Both the position numbers and the translations under genes were made by a program. The notes under the pieces were generated by a model. It saw only the letters and a program-made list of their open reading frames with translations, made no database searches and was not told the DNA's origin. From positions 62,001 to 126,000 of the forward strand of contig FMBT01000407.1 of assembly GCA_900095095.1 (NCBI GenBank): 64,000 nucleotides of DNA. The letters are read 5' to 3'. This stretch comes from Fragilariopsis cylindrus CCMP1102. Lineage: Eukaryota; Bacillariophyta; Bacillariophyceae; Bacillariales; Bacillariaceae. Below, piece by piece: positions 46,225-59,356 of this stretch (positions within the stretch are counted from its first letter, which is position 1; every line of letters starts with the position of its first letter).

Positions 46225-46546
46225 AATATCAGATCAATCTCGTATTACTTTCTTTCCTTTTAAAGCCTATAATCTGTGGGAATTGTTTGTTAGTAAGTTA
46301 ACGCTTACTTCTACAGCATTTGCATTTGAAGTACTAAACGTTACAATTGGTTCGCCACAAATCTGCGCACAACAATCAACAAGTCTACAACCAAGTACAA
46401 TGACATCATGGGTTAGTTTAAATACAGTACACGGTAGTGCTAATTACACAAAAACCCGAAGAAAAGGGAAAAAAAAGAGCAAGGTGAGTCGTAAAATCGC
46501 GCAAGGTAGATTTAAAATTTGAACGTAAATTAGTGTAGCGTACTCT
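46225..46546. other. 5' flank of the two-TM gene
   Basis: AT-rich. A 79-codon frame at 46283-46522 is not supported by any domain. No other feature. Confidence 0.4.
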
Positions 46547-46747
46547 CCTCCGTGCAACGGAAAACGCGGAGGGGGTCTATGGTGAGGAAGTTTTACAACA
46601 TAAAAGGGTGGAGAACCCTTAAAATCTACCCAATGGACAGGAAATTTTAAAAAAAGAGATCTTGAAAGTTTTTGACTCACTCTCCACGCTTTTATGGTGT
46701 GAAAATTTCTCACAATAGACCCCTCCGCGTTTTCTGTTGCACGGAGG
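46547..46747. mobile_element. Short foldback/MITE-like element
   Basis: 201 bp. The left end CCTCCGTGCAACGGAAAACG continues GCGGAGGGGGTCTATGGTGAG; the right end is its reverse complement with few mismatches (CTCACAATAGACCCCTCCGC, then GTTTTCTGTTGCACGGAGG). The arms extend about 70 bp each (ACATAAAAGGGTGGAGA / TCTCCACGCTTTTATGGT), so nearly the whole element folds into one hairpin. No ORF and no clear target-site duplication. Confidence 0.78.
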
Positions 46748-47396
46748 AAGTAGCTAGCACAAAGCAACAATGACTACATCATTATTGTACTATTCTTGAA
46801 TCACAATTTAGTTTTCTCAATGACACCAGCAACATCTACTACTACTAATCTTGCACTTTAAGGTTCACTTTATCAAGCGTTGAATCTGCACTTTTCCCCA
46901 GTTAGTGCTACATACATTCCTGTATCCTCTCCGCTCCACAATAGAAAGCAAGTGCGGGGAGGACGGCAGGGCAGGCCTACCTGCCTGTAAATGCTAAATG
47001 CCTTTTCAGCAGGTTTGCTTTATTTCTTTCTCAGTCTCTCTCAAACATTTCTCTTCATTCCACTCTCAGCTACATCATCACTGTTGTCATTGTCGCCATT
47101 GTCATTACCATCAGTAATCTACATATAAATGAATAGCTATTATTTACTGTAATCAATAATTTAAAAAACTTTACGCGAGAGACGTACAGACATCACACAT
47201 CACACAACCGCTCGTGATTGGATCAGTCCTGATAATTTGCACCACCATCGTCGATCGATCTAAATTTTCATCCACAATTTAAAATTTAAAATTACTTCGC
47301 ACCGCAACGGTAGGTAATGTTAAGCGTTATATAAAGTATAAAAATAAAATACATATAAGGCGCCGTACTGGTAAACTAGCTCAAGAAGCAACAATA
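46748..47396. other. 5' region of the importin gene
   Basis: 649 bp between the foldback element and the importin ATG. AT-rich and pyrimidine-rich patches; no ORF or named regulatory site. Confidence 0.4.
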
Positions 47397-50300
47397 ATGG
47401 CAGCAACAATAGAAGAAGAAGTACAGCGAGCAGCGATCGCAGTGATTCAACCGACGACAGACCCAGCCACGAGACGTCATGCTTCCAAATTTCTGGAAGA
47501 ATTTACGAGAAAAACAGAGTCATTGGATGTTTATGTACAATGGTTAACTTCTTTTCGTCAGCAAGAGCAATCAATACTGAGTGGTGCCACTGTTAACATT
47601 CATGAATACCGAATACCCATGCAAATGTTGTGTTTGACAATGCTACAATCTAAATTGCGACAGGTTCTATTACAACGGAGTGATGGTCACACAGCAAATC
47701 CCAATCTTAGAGGTATTGCAGCAATCCGAACGGAGTTATGGGAGTACCTACGACAACAACCATCGTTGGATCGAACACTGGTAGGTCCTTGTTGCATTTG
47801 CAATGCAATTGTGATTGTCCGAAGCGAGGGTGCCTTGGCAGAATTTATTGCAAATGCCAGTCAGAATCTTCTTGGTTTGCCCCAAGAGACAGTCTTGCGT
47901 ATAATGTCATGTCTTCCTGCCGAGATGGAAGCTCGTCAAGATTTAACAGCGTCTCAAGTTAGGGAAGGGTTGCAAATTCATATAGAGGCTGCGTTAGATA
48001 TGATCAGAAAGAGTTTGATTACGAACGAAAACCGACCATCTGTCGTTATGGCAGCTTATCAGGCGTTACAAATTTGGATCGAAATTTCTCATGCTTCCCT
48101 GACACAAATCAACACACCAACTTATGGAGGTCCTCACGCTATCTTGCCCGCTGTAATACAATTATTGTCGTCATCATCTAATAGTGGCAACGATGAGTAC
48201 AATGAATTGACACTTCAATCCGCTGCACGTGCCTTAATGGCTGCTATTATGGTCGTTTCAGATTCAGGCACAACTACGCGGCAATCTGCCGCAGCTCAGA
48301 TATGGCAGGCCATTCCTCAGGGCTTCATTGTTCAACCCCTCCAAATAGCCACAATGAACGAATGGCATGATGCCACTCACGCTCTATCGAGTTTGTTGTC
48401 GACTTTTGTGGTAGAGCATATCGATGATATTGTAAAAAATCCTGCTGGCATGGGATTGCAGGTCTTGTTGGAGATTCAATTACATCCTTCCACGTCAGTT
48501 GCATTAATTCCTCTAGAATGCTGGTTAACGATTCAAGAAATTCCCACAGGAGAACGGCACGAACATTGGAAACAGCCACTGTACAAAAATTTGGTCGAAA
48601 TTTTGTTGAGAAGACTGGCGTATCCGCCACAATTTACAAGTTGGGAAAACGAATCGGAAATAGTCGAACAATCAGATTTTTTAGAGTTCCGTCGAATGGC
48701 GACAGATGTCTTGGTGAGCTGCTACTTCTTGCTTAGGTATGAAATGGTTCAAATATTAACACAACATGTTCGAGCTGCCACAGATTGGAGAGCGTCGGAG
48801 GCGGCACTTTTTGTGCTTGCACAAATATCTAAGGATGTTTGCGCCCGATGTAGATCGCATGCAGCCGATGGAACGTTGATTGCACGCGATCGACATGCGA
48901 CACAACAAGAATTACTACAGTTGTTGGAACAGCTCATAACGGTTGATAGCTGTGTTACAAACGCTCAACATAAATATCTTTTGGGCTCGGTTCTGGGGTT
49001 TTGTGGAAATTACTCCCCGGCGTGGACTGTGTGTCCACCCCAAGCCATATTGCAACTTTTGGTCTATCTACAATCAGCCTTTGGTAAAATGCCGGTGGAA
49101 TCAGGAAAAGCAACGCGGGCGATTTATGTATCTTGTCTAGCTAAAAATATGCCTAATTTGGAGGACGATTACTCCAGTCGCCGTGAAGGTGAAAATAGCG
49201 TTCTACCGATGATATTAAAGTCGGTACGAACGTCAATGGAAGCTGTCTTGTTGACATCAGACGAAGAAGCTATGACAACTGTTGCCGAAGGTGCTACACG
49301 TGTTGTGACTAAACTTGTTAATCCAGAAGTTGCCAGACAGGCAATGACAACTGATCTGATCCAACCAGTCTTAAATCATATATATGCTGTATTGAAAGCT
49401 CTACCCGAAAGTAATAACGCGGCAGAATGGATGAGTCCGACAGTGCAATCCGCAATTGAGTCCCTATCTCGGCTTCTTTCTGTGATTCGGATTATCTCAA
49501 GATTTTGCGATGCTCCTCACATACCAGCTATGGGAGAGTGGCTACTCCATCAGATCGATCCGTGTCTGCAGCTCGTACAGCAACGGACGGCATCCACTCT
49601 GGCACAATCATTTATCTTGCCCAAATGGATATCGATTCACCAGCAAATCCTCCGCAGCACTCTTCCGCAACAAGGCACGATGATTACAATATTTACCAAC
49701 ACAATCCCATTGATCGTCCAGGCACTGGAACAAACAAACGATCCATGTACACTCAAATACATTTCAACGGCCGTCGAAACATTTGGGGGCCAAACAATGG
49801 AAATGGATAAGTCATTCACAGACTTGCTTGCTCATGTGACGGCAGAGGTCACCAGCAAAGGTGATCTCTCCGAAGCAATGGAATTTCTTCAAGCATATTT
49901 TGAATGCCTGCAACGATACATCTTATATTGTCCTCGTGCACTTTGCTGCAATCCTCAATTATTGTCCAGTATTCTGAAAATAGCAGTTGAATCAATTTCT
50001 GTAATTGAAGCCAAAGAGTCAACGAGAGCGGCCCTAATATTCCTATCTCAACTTTTGGGGTGGAAATCTTTGCGTCTCTCCCCGCAGTCATCTCAGATCT
50101 TGGCAGAGGCATGGAATTCTTCAATTCTGAAAGAAATGATAATGATGTATGGTCCAACCATCACTCAATCATGTATTACAGGTCTAACTGGTGGGCCTCA
50201 AATGCTGATGGCTGCTTATTCGGACACGCTTTTTTCTCTTGTCAGTCCATTGCGATGAATGAAAAGGAGGAACTAGGAACCCCAGCAAATCCTGCTAACA

Positions 50301-50542
50301 ACATATCATCCCAACTCAACGAAAATCTAATTCGAAACTGGCTATTTTCGAGCATGGTAAATACTAACGTCACCAACAACATAGATACAGATATTAGCAA
50401 TCAGATCATTGTAATACTTTTGGCTTTGGCTCGCGACGATTTCAGGTCTCGCCCAAAAGCAAAATCAAAAATGCTACTTGCAGACTATGCAAAAATAAAA
50501 AGTGGAGAAATTACTTCTCTGATCTCATATCAATTGCCATGA
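47397..50542 (+). CDS. Importin-beta family nuclear transport receptor (transportin-3/Mtr10/importin-13-like)
   Basis: HEAT-repeat karyopherin carrying cargo through nuclear pores in a RanGTP-dependent way. One long exon. The N-terminus, EEVQRAAIAVIQPTTDPATRRHASKFLEEF, is the importin-beta N-terminal (RanGTP-binding) repeat, and MQMLCLTMLQSKLRQVL and LRGIAAIRTELWEYL match the Mtr10/TNPO3 pattern of this region. The body is a chain of amphipathic helices. A break at about 50252-50256 stops the frame after LVSPLR; one base continues it into MNEKEELGTPANPANN and the end helix QIIVILLALARDDFRSRPKAKSKMLLADYAKI, close to the usual end of TNPO3/Mtr10. About 1,048 residues. Which cargo it carries cannot be told. 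Confidence 0.82.
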
Positions 50543-50810
50543 TTTTGAAACTTTAGGCCGATGACATGTCAGGGAAATAAATAGAATGATAACCAAAAGG
50601 AGCTAACTTTGACATAATTTAAAGGATTTTAATTAATTTTTAGAACTACTTTTTTTTGAAATTTTCAACTAGTTACTTAAAATTATTATTGATTTAACTA
50701 AAAGTTGCTGGATTGCAAGAACGATTGATACTACTTTGTGATAGATGTCGACTTAAGAAGATATCTGTTCAGGGCCGAACAATTGTCATACAACAGATAG
50801 AATGAGCTAG

Positions 50811-53800
50811 CTAACGTAAACTGTCCTGCAAACTCTCTCCGAGCAATTCTTCACTCTGACTGATGCATTCCTGAGCAATACCAGCAACTTCCTCGTCAGA
50901 ATCCTCAAGAAGCTCTGACAAAATAGGAAGGCATTCTGGAATGAGTACCATATACTCTTCGCCAATAGAATTTATCAGGGAGAGGAGACACGAAACTCCA
51001 GCCTTGCGTACTTCCGATCTGTTCTCATCGGAGCATGCCTGTAACACACTATGATTTAGAGGCTTCCAAAGTTGCTCATCACCTGCAGCGGTCGCTAACG
51101 CAACAATGCACTCCACAACACTTCCGAACCCAGAGTTTCCGCCTTGGACAATTGCTTCGAACGAGCTGTCCGAGGAATCACAAGGTAGTCGACATTGTAA
51201 CAACTTTCCTAGAGGCTGAAGAAGCTTTTCATAACGCTGCGATTCTAATTCTCGAATCCAAATACCACCTTCATGGGCATCTGATCGAAGTGACACCTCA
51301 AGACAGAGTAGAAGATATTTCAGGGATTCAAGGGAGGAAATGTCTAGTCCAACTTTTCTATCACTGTTCAGTAGTTTCTGTTTCTTCTTCCCGTCAGCCT
51401 TTTTTACGGAACCCTTCTTTGAAAGATAGGAAGCCGCCATATCCTATATTGAAGGGAGAAAAATTGATGTAAGAAGAGATGTGCAAAATATATATTAAAG
51501 ATGGGAAGGTTCAGTAGCTCATACTTACAAGTTCTTCCACTGCGTCTGAAAAGACAGTTGTGAGACAAGATAAATATATTGATTTCAATTGCTTGCTCAA
51601 GGCTGATGACAATCGCCAGAAAGCACGTCGTCGTGGCCCGGATTGCTCTGGATCAGACTCATCAAGGTCACCGCGCCACTCTCGAACCTTTCGGTGCAAC
51701 GATCGCAATTGCATTTCTGACAGCTTCATAACAAGGCTGAGAACTAGTTCATCGGTAGCCTGCATGACAGCGGGGTGTCCTCCTTCCTGAGTGACATCTT
51801 GCTCGAACACATAGGTTGCTGTTTTGAGAAGTATACCGATCATACCGGATACATCAGAACTCTTCGAATTGGTGATAGTTTCTGTTATGATTAAGAGGGT
51901 GGGTAGATTCAAATCAAGATTTGGAGTAGACATAATTGATTTAGAGGCAGCAGGAATAAGCTGCCTGGCGGGAATACGAGAAGTCATCACATTTTGCAAC
52001 GCCTCCATTTCCATCTGAATAGATTGAGAATAATTGAAGGAATCATTATGAAGACTTCCGAGGACTCCAGAAAAACTTCTAATAATGTCCACCAAATAAG
52101 GTTTGAGGAGCATGGGCATCTTCTCTATGATTGATCTCAAAGAACGCAGGATTGCTAACTGCATCATTTTGGCCTGACTGAGCTCCTTTTTGTCAACACT
52201 ATTGTCGTTCGTTGACGATTTTAAGAAAGAACTTGCAGCGAGCTGAAATTTAAGCAAGGGTTGGATCAGTTTGGGTAGCACTGGGAGTGCTCTAGGCCCA
52301 CAAATCTTGATTGCCGTTGATGCACAAAGAGCTGCACTACTGACGAGTTGACGAGATTCTGACGGAATGTCCAGAAATAATCCACTGTTTGTCGTATGAC
52401 TCTTCAATTCTATGACGCTAGCAGCTTTCAATAAAGCATCAGAAAATATTTCAAAATGCCGGTCGTTCACAATTGAATCTAGCGAAAGGCACGCATTTCT
52501 TCCTATGCTATCAATCGCTGCAAAAACAGATTGCAGAAGGAATTCGCCAGTGCTGTCTTGTTTCACGCCATCTGACTTTGTTGATCCCAATAACTGAAGT
52601 AGAGGAGGTATCATTTCTACAAAAAGAATAGATTCTGATTTTCCTAGGTGTAATGATGCTGAACGGTCGGCAATAAGCTGTACTGCTCTTGCACGTAGCT
52701 CCTCTGTTTCTCCCTCAGTTACTAAGCTAGACACAAATGCCAAAAAGATATGGGATGGTAGACTGTTTTGTATCCCGTCGAGAGCATGACTTGTGATTTC
52801 GACGATTCTCTCCAAGAAGCCGGCTTTGTTGTGGTTGTTAGATCCACCGAGGTGATTGTGACAGGCGGATTGAATTAGCAGCAAATCTTGCCACAGTCTA
52901 AGGATAATCTTAGACCCCGACCCATCAGTTTGCCTTATAATATTTCGCGAAGCATGAGAAGTCACCACGTCGCAGGTCACAATGATCAAGATGGAGCAAA
53001 GTTTTTCAAATACTTCCGGCGATGACGAGATTCGAGAAAGACCTTGTTCAGGTGATTTCTTATTTGTACAGCTTGAACCTTCTAGAGCAATCTCAGTAAG
53101 GTATCCAACAGAAAAATCGGAGTCTGTAGTGCTCGTCGTTTCTTCTTGTAACATATTGAAGAGAATTTCTTTCGCATAGTTCTGCATTGTCCAAACAGCT
53201 TCTATTTTTAAGCTAGTATTTGTTTGGGACAATGCTTTCTTCGCCAATGATGGAAGATAGGATAAGTCCAGTTTTTCGGGACCGTTACCCGGGGCTGAAT
53301 ACATCTCTCTGGCAAGGGCAACAGAAAGAAATAAGCCAACTGGTGAGGTCATATGATCTTTTCCCTTTGGAATTATTTCAAGAGAATGAACAAATGCCTT
53401 GTAAACTTTTGGTCTTGAAGATTCACCAAGCTTGCACACATGGTTGATGAAGGAACGAAACAAGTCAATAGGAGATAGATTCGCAGCTGCCGAATGTTCG
53501 AAATAGACAGGAATCAACAGGTCAAAGCAGTTTGCCAATGTACTTTCTTCCCCTGGTGAGAGCAATTCAGATACTACTCCGGTTATAATAGGAATTAAGT
53601 TTGGAACGACAGTTTTCGGATGTTTTCCGCATAATGCAGCGAAAATTGAGAAGACCGTCCTTTTACTTCGAAGAGACACGAAATGAGTAGTTGAGCTTTT
53701 ATTTTGCACAATGATGTTTACCAAGATGTTTAACCACGGATCTAATCGCTTCTTTTGCGTCCAAAGTTGGGCGTTCATTGACTCGATATTCAGCGATGAG

Positions 53801-56800
53801 TTGACTAGCTCCAATAAGGCACTGAGTAACGCCTGCCTTGCAAATTCAATTGAGTCATCATTTTCGTTTGCTTTTGCAAAAGTATTCAGTTTCTTGAAGA
53901 TTGACGCAAAGAGCTCGTTGATTCCTGAACTCGTAGCAAGTTTCGAGTGATTATTACTTATAAAGTCGGAGATAAAAGTCATCTTCGATAGCCCAACTTC
54001 GTTGATCTTCTGATCGCTAAGAAGTTTTGTAACGTCGTTTGCATCCAATGGAAGCGACAGCAGAACCTCATCAACACCAGGAAACAATGATTCAGAAGCG
54101 GCAACGAGAATGGCTGCAGAAATCTTTTGTCGTATTTCCCCTTTGAGATTAGAGAAAACTTCATTCAACCATGAATTACTACAAAGAACGATTTCGTATA
54201 GATAATTTCGTACTTCCTTGTGTACTACATCGTCTGTTTTCTCTGTCAAAATGGAAACGATCGAAGCTTGCATGTCAGCAGGATAAGGTTTCATGATACC
54301 AATCCCGTCATTCTTTCCAAATGAATATGATCTTGATCTCCTACCATGCGATGAAGGACCTGACGTAATGATCGTGCTTGTAGAGGAAACATCCTGTCGT
54401 AGTGGAGTAGGTATCGTTGCACCTTTCAATATTCTAACAACAGTATGAATCAATTGAGACTGGTAGCAAGATATTTCTTTCGTCCTACACAAAGATGATG
54501 AATGAAAGATAGATAGAAGAGGTTTTCCAACACATTCCCATCGAGACATAATCGGAAAAGCCTTTTCTCCTGCACTTTCGTATGCTTCAAGGAGTGTCAC
54601 CCCCACGTTATACCCACCAATCATACTTTCGCAACCCAACCAGCTATTTGTGCAGTATTCCGTCGACGATACCGAATCAGTTGCTCCATATGCAGTCGCA
54701 GAGCACAAAAGAGCTTGTAGAAGGTATTTTTGGATAGATAATGCTTCCTTTGAAAGCGACAGGATCGTTGCAAGAGACTCCGAAAGGGACGAAGTCCCTC
54801 TCAAAACAACTGAAGATTTGTTCTTTGCAAAATATTGACATACCACACTGATAATCCTCCATTCATCTTTGTGTGGACTTTTTGAAAGTATGTCCCAAAG
54901 CATAGAGAGAAAATCAACAGCAAGCCCACGGACTTTTTCCTCGTGATGACAAGTAAGTGCTAAAGCAGGTGCAACAGCATAAAAGTTCCCGATTGTATCA
55001 TTTGAAGCTAATTCTCGTGCGACCAACAATAAGTTTTTGATCTGATCCTGCGATTTAGAGGACATGATTACCTCCATCAATACTGAAATAGGTTCCACAT
55101 CACGGCCTTGCTTATCTTTCACGTCATCACAAACGGAGCGTAAAAAGGGACCAACAGCAGTACTAAATACGATTTCTTCACTTGAGGCGAGTCGACAGAA
55201 AGCCGAGTGTATATTCTCTGGGTTTGTTGCCAAAAGTGAAGATGTTTTCTTGAGACACTTCCCAGCTACGTCAATTTCGTCTTCGCTAAAGTCATTTGAA
55301 AAAACCTCCAACATCCAGATACAGTATTCAAGTGTTTCGTTTGAAACTTTTGAAGAAGAATCAGATGTAGAAATGGCATCAAGAACGACACGAGAAAGTT
55401 GGCGCCGGATGTGTAATTCGGAACTGTTACGCTCCCGAAAACCCCTGCGGAATCCCTGTAGCAGAGTATCATCTGATATCAATAGCGACTTGGCAAACTT
55501 TTCGACATCGATATACTTTTTGGACTTGATGTCTCTGTCCAATGCAACTACAATTCCTCTTGAAGCTTCTCGGGAAACTGAAACATCGGAGTTACATATG
55601 AAAGCCCCAAGCCCTTCCATCAGACGCACAAAAGTAAACCCCTTTTGGTTGGATGATCTCATAACTTTAGCAGCGTAAGACGCCAAGCGACAGGCATAGG
55701 TTAGAAGTTGTCCCTTAATCTGATCTTCATCATTTGGACTTTGAGCCCACTTGTATAATGCTTCTAAAGCGCCTTCACCAAATTCAGTATTATCCATGCT
55801 ATTCAGGACGAGTCCGCCTTTCTTATTAAGCAATTCATCCAATCCTTGGGCTGCGACGAGGGCAACTTGCATGTTATCATCCATCACGAAACGTCGAAAC
55901 AATGCTCGCGGAATTGTCTCGTCTTCATCAATAGCGTCAGTACGATCCTCTTCACCTTTTGCTTCTTTAAGTAAAGCTGGTATTGACTCAAGTCGAATTC
56001 GATGATTAGCGTGCTCTAATGCTACCCGTGGAGGAAGAACAATGGACATGCTATCCCCGCTGTCAAGGTCTTTATCAATAATGTCCCCAGTAACTTGATT
56101 CGTGCGATGTTGTAGCTTAGTTAAACCTAGAAAGTTCGCCAAGCTTCTGCGATCTTCCTTATTCTTGGTTCGTATCAATGCATGGGTTATCCCCCTGTCG
56201 TATGCTGCTCTATCTAGCTTTCGTAAGGTTTGCAATGTAGGTTTGATATATTCTTCATCATAGATTTTGATTCCTTCGGTGTCCTTGTTGTCATCTTTAC
56301 AATCCGTGCCAGCATCGAATACTGTCAACGGTGTGTTTAGGTAGATAAAAGATGTAAAAGATTCTACCCATTGACCATTTGATTGTTTCCATAATTTCTC
56401 TAGATGACGATGCTGAACCAAATTCAAGATCACATTTAATATTCTACAGCATTCGACTCGACCTTTCGCATTCTTGCTACCAAATCGGTTGATAAAACGC
56501 TTCCATCCCACAACAAGAATACTGGCAATCCAATGTTCGAAGTCAACCATGCCCTCTGTGGAATAAAGATGAGCCATAACGGACGCAACCGTACTCCTAC
56601 TGGTATCTTTGTTGTGGCCTTTCTTCTTGTTTGTCTTGTTAGTGTCTTCCAGTGTAAGTAAAGCATCTAAGATATCCTTGTCCATCATAGAATATCCACA
56701 GTTTCTAGCAGGATTCGCACCAGTAGAGGAAGCTACCGTCGACAGAGATAGCATGGGGAGATAGCTAATATCTACCGAGTCTATTTTATCGTCAGTATAG

Positions 56801-57969
56801 TTGGAAGAATCTTGAGCCAGAATGGTCAAAGCCACTATCATTCCACTAGACATACAACCATACGAATAATTCTCGTTTGTTACTGCATTTGCTGTTTGCT
56901 TCTTCGTAGTCATATTTGTCAGTTGTTGTTGTTGGCTCAATCCCTGCAAGACACTCGTCACCAATAGGCTGCGTGGTTCCGGCGCCAAGACACTGTTCTC
57001 AACTATTGTCGACGCCATGATGTATCCCCAATTTTGCCAAACTTCGCCACCACTATCGTCTGGAGAAGTAGTTCCATTGAGCATTTTCTTGTAATACTGC
57101 TGATTGCGACATGCTGCAACGACAAAAGGTAAGAGAGCCTGACAGGTTCGTTCCTCCATAGATCCCTTCCGTTGAGTCTGAACGGTCAAAGCCTCAACAA
57201 AAACCGCCGCAGTAAATGATAAACTCTGTTGAGAATAAGGCAATTTCGAATTTCTTTGTGAAAGTCGACCAAGGGCTCGAATTAACGCCACATCCTTGGA
57301 AGCTTGTTGTGCCAAAATGGAACGGGCAAGTCGAGCTCCCGGAATGGCATATGGTCGAAGAAAGGACCATTCGGGTAGGTTAGCGAGATCAATCAATTGT
57401 AGCATTCGTAAGAAGTACGGTTCTTCATGATGGGGCAGCATAACCAAGAGCATCGTAGAAGCCGTCTTGGGACGAATGTGGATGTCATATTTTCTAAGCA
57501 AGAATTCGATGACGTTAAGACAAGATGCTAGATTATTATTCTTGTCGCTACTGCTTTCTGAACATCTCATTATCAGAGAGAGACGGAATAGCAAGTCTTC
57601 AATACGTTTGTCAATCTTCTCATTTTCAGCAGCTGCCAATAAACCCCTTTCTTTCGCATCGACTTTGCAGAGAAAACCAACAAATACTCCAAACTCCGAG
57701 TCGATTGTTTCAAGATGTCGCAAGGATACTACGCAGTTTTCGCGGATAGTTGCTAGGGGAACATCGGAAGCTTTTCTGGCATCTTCGTGGATGATAGAAG
57801 GTTTGTACTGGTGAGATTTGTTGTGAAGACCGTGACCCACTTGAACGGAATGCGCAAGGCCTCTTCCAACCGTATCCTCGTGGCGTCGTGATGTCGACAA
57901 GGTTGATCCAGTATTTTTTCCTGGTGCACTGATCGCAGCCAGCTGCTGACCTAGTGCAGACATTGACAT
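50811..57969 (-). CDS. UTP10/HEATR1 (BP28), U3 snoRNP and rRNA transcription factor
   Basis: Component of the t-UTP complex of the small-subunit processome, needed for pre-rRNA transcription and 18S maturation in the nucleolus. Exons 51529-57969 and 50811-51443, with an 85 bp phase-0 intron (GTAAGT...TATAG); 2,357 residues, near the family's 2,100-2,200. The N-terminus, MSALGQQLAAIS and the block FLLRKYDIHIRPKTASTMLLVMLPHHEEPYFLRMLQLIDL, matches U3snoRNP10 N-terminal domains. HEAT repeats fill the middle. The C-terminal BP28CT-type part includes KLLQPLGKLLQ, VRKAGVSCLLSLINSIGEEY, LIPECLPILSELLEDSDEEV and EELLGESLQ. The 6.4 kb first exon carries no frame break at all, which makes it an internal control for the breaks elsewhere. 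Confidence 0.9.
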
Positions 57970-59356
57970 TTTGATATGGTTGTTACTATACTGATCTTAT
58001 TTCTCGACAATACCGGTAGAGGGAGGACGAAGACGACGATGGTGTTGTCGCTTTTTCCAATAGAAGAGATGAAGAATTTTTGTGTAGATTCCTGTTTTCG
58101 TTCAATAATTGTACTTTTTGATGAGAGTCGATTGATTTTATTTTCTCACATAAACTCAGCGCGCGATTCGGGTTGGTTGGTTACTGAACCAATTTGCTAT
58201 TTTTGATGACACAAATTTATTTATTCAACATTCCGTATTCCTTTCGATTTCCCCAACAACAAACAACACACAAACAATACCGGTATAGGCTATTATGACT
58301 ACTATTATGTTAATAATATATATAATATATACATTATACTACCCAGATAGTTCCTTATCTCCCTCTGAATAAGTTGATTGAATATCACAAATTTGATATA
58401 TATAGTTCATATAATTCCTACTATAATAGCCTATTGTTATTCATCTAATGCATGCATGCTTCTTCTTCTATATATATATTATATTATATTATATTATATT
58501 AATTGATAACACTGCAGTGATAACAACTGTTATTATTGTGTCACTCTTCTTGTTCACACCCTCATCTCATCTCATTTCATCTCATCTCATATCAACATAT
58601 CATCATTGTCATTATGGACAGAACCAGTCTGCACAACTCACAACTGGCATTGATATCACATTTTGAAAGTCAAAGCATAGCAAAGAGCTATTAGAAGACA
58701 TAAAGTAGCTTTTTTTTGCAAGCCGAACCTGCAATACTAATATAACCTACACAAATTGATTTCATAATAGCTGAGGGAGTGGATTGCTGGTATTTCTACT
58801 CCATCATGGTGATACTTTTATGTCTCCTAAAAACACTCCACCATTGACTTTAACAGGTGTTAAGATCGATGCTATATGAGAAATCAGTCATCAATCTGTT
58901 TCCTGACTTATGTTCAATGTACTAGTACTAGTCGCTAGTTGTATATAATATATATTTTAGAGGTACAGTAAGTCTCTGTTTCATTGTATTTTTGAAGGTC
59001 CAAAATAAAATTTGGACCTTGTAGAAATCACCTGCGTTTTGTACTACTAGCTAGTACTGTAGATCTTGAATACAAGTACTTTTTAATTTTTTCTAACTTT
59101 TCAATCCTTTCTCTTATCCAATTTCTGAAATTAATTTAATTTAGACAACACCTTTATTAACTTCGACGACTGATAATAACAGAAATATTACTACAGTACA
59201 CAACGATAACAATTATTGCGTACGATACTGTGTAGTAATCGAATACGAAGGGACTTGCGTAAACGACAACGGGACGAATCGATTATTAACAACGGACCGG
59301 TTAAACTGCACACGACAAATAAAGCAAGGCAAGGCAAGAAAAATATATTTCAGATT
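57970..59356. other. Divergent region between UTP10 and the RCC1-repeat gene
   Basis: 1.4 kb, strongly AT-rich with TATATA and TTATA tracts (58470-58500) and TCTCA simple repeats (58562-58590). The RCC1 frame is open upstream to 59216 without an ATG. At 58997-59021 GGTCCAAAAT...ATTTTGGACC is a short inverted repeat. No gene recognised. Confidence 0.5.

Noticed and set aside
46283-46522. 79-codon ORF with a signal-like start
   Set aside because: Short, no family, ends in a lysine-rich random-looking tail next to the foldback element.
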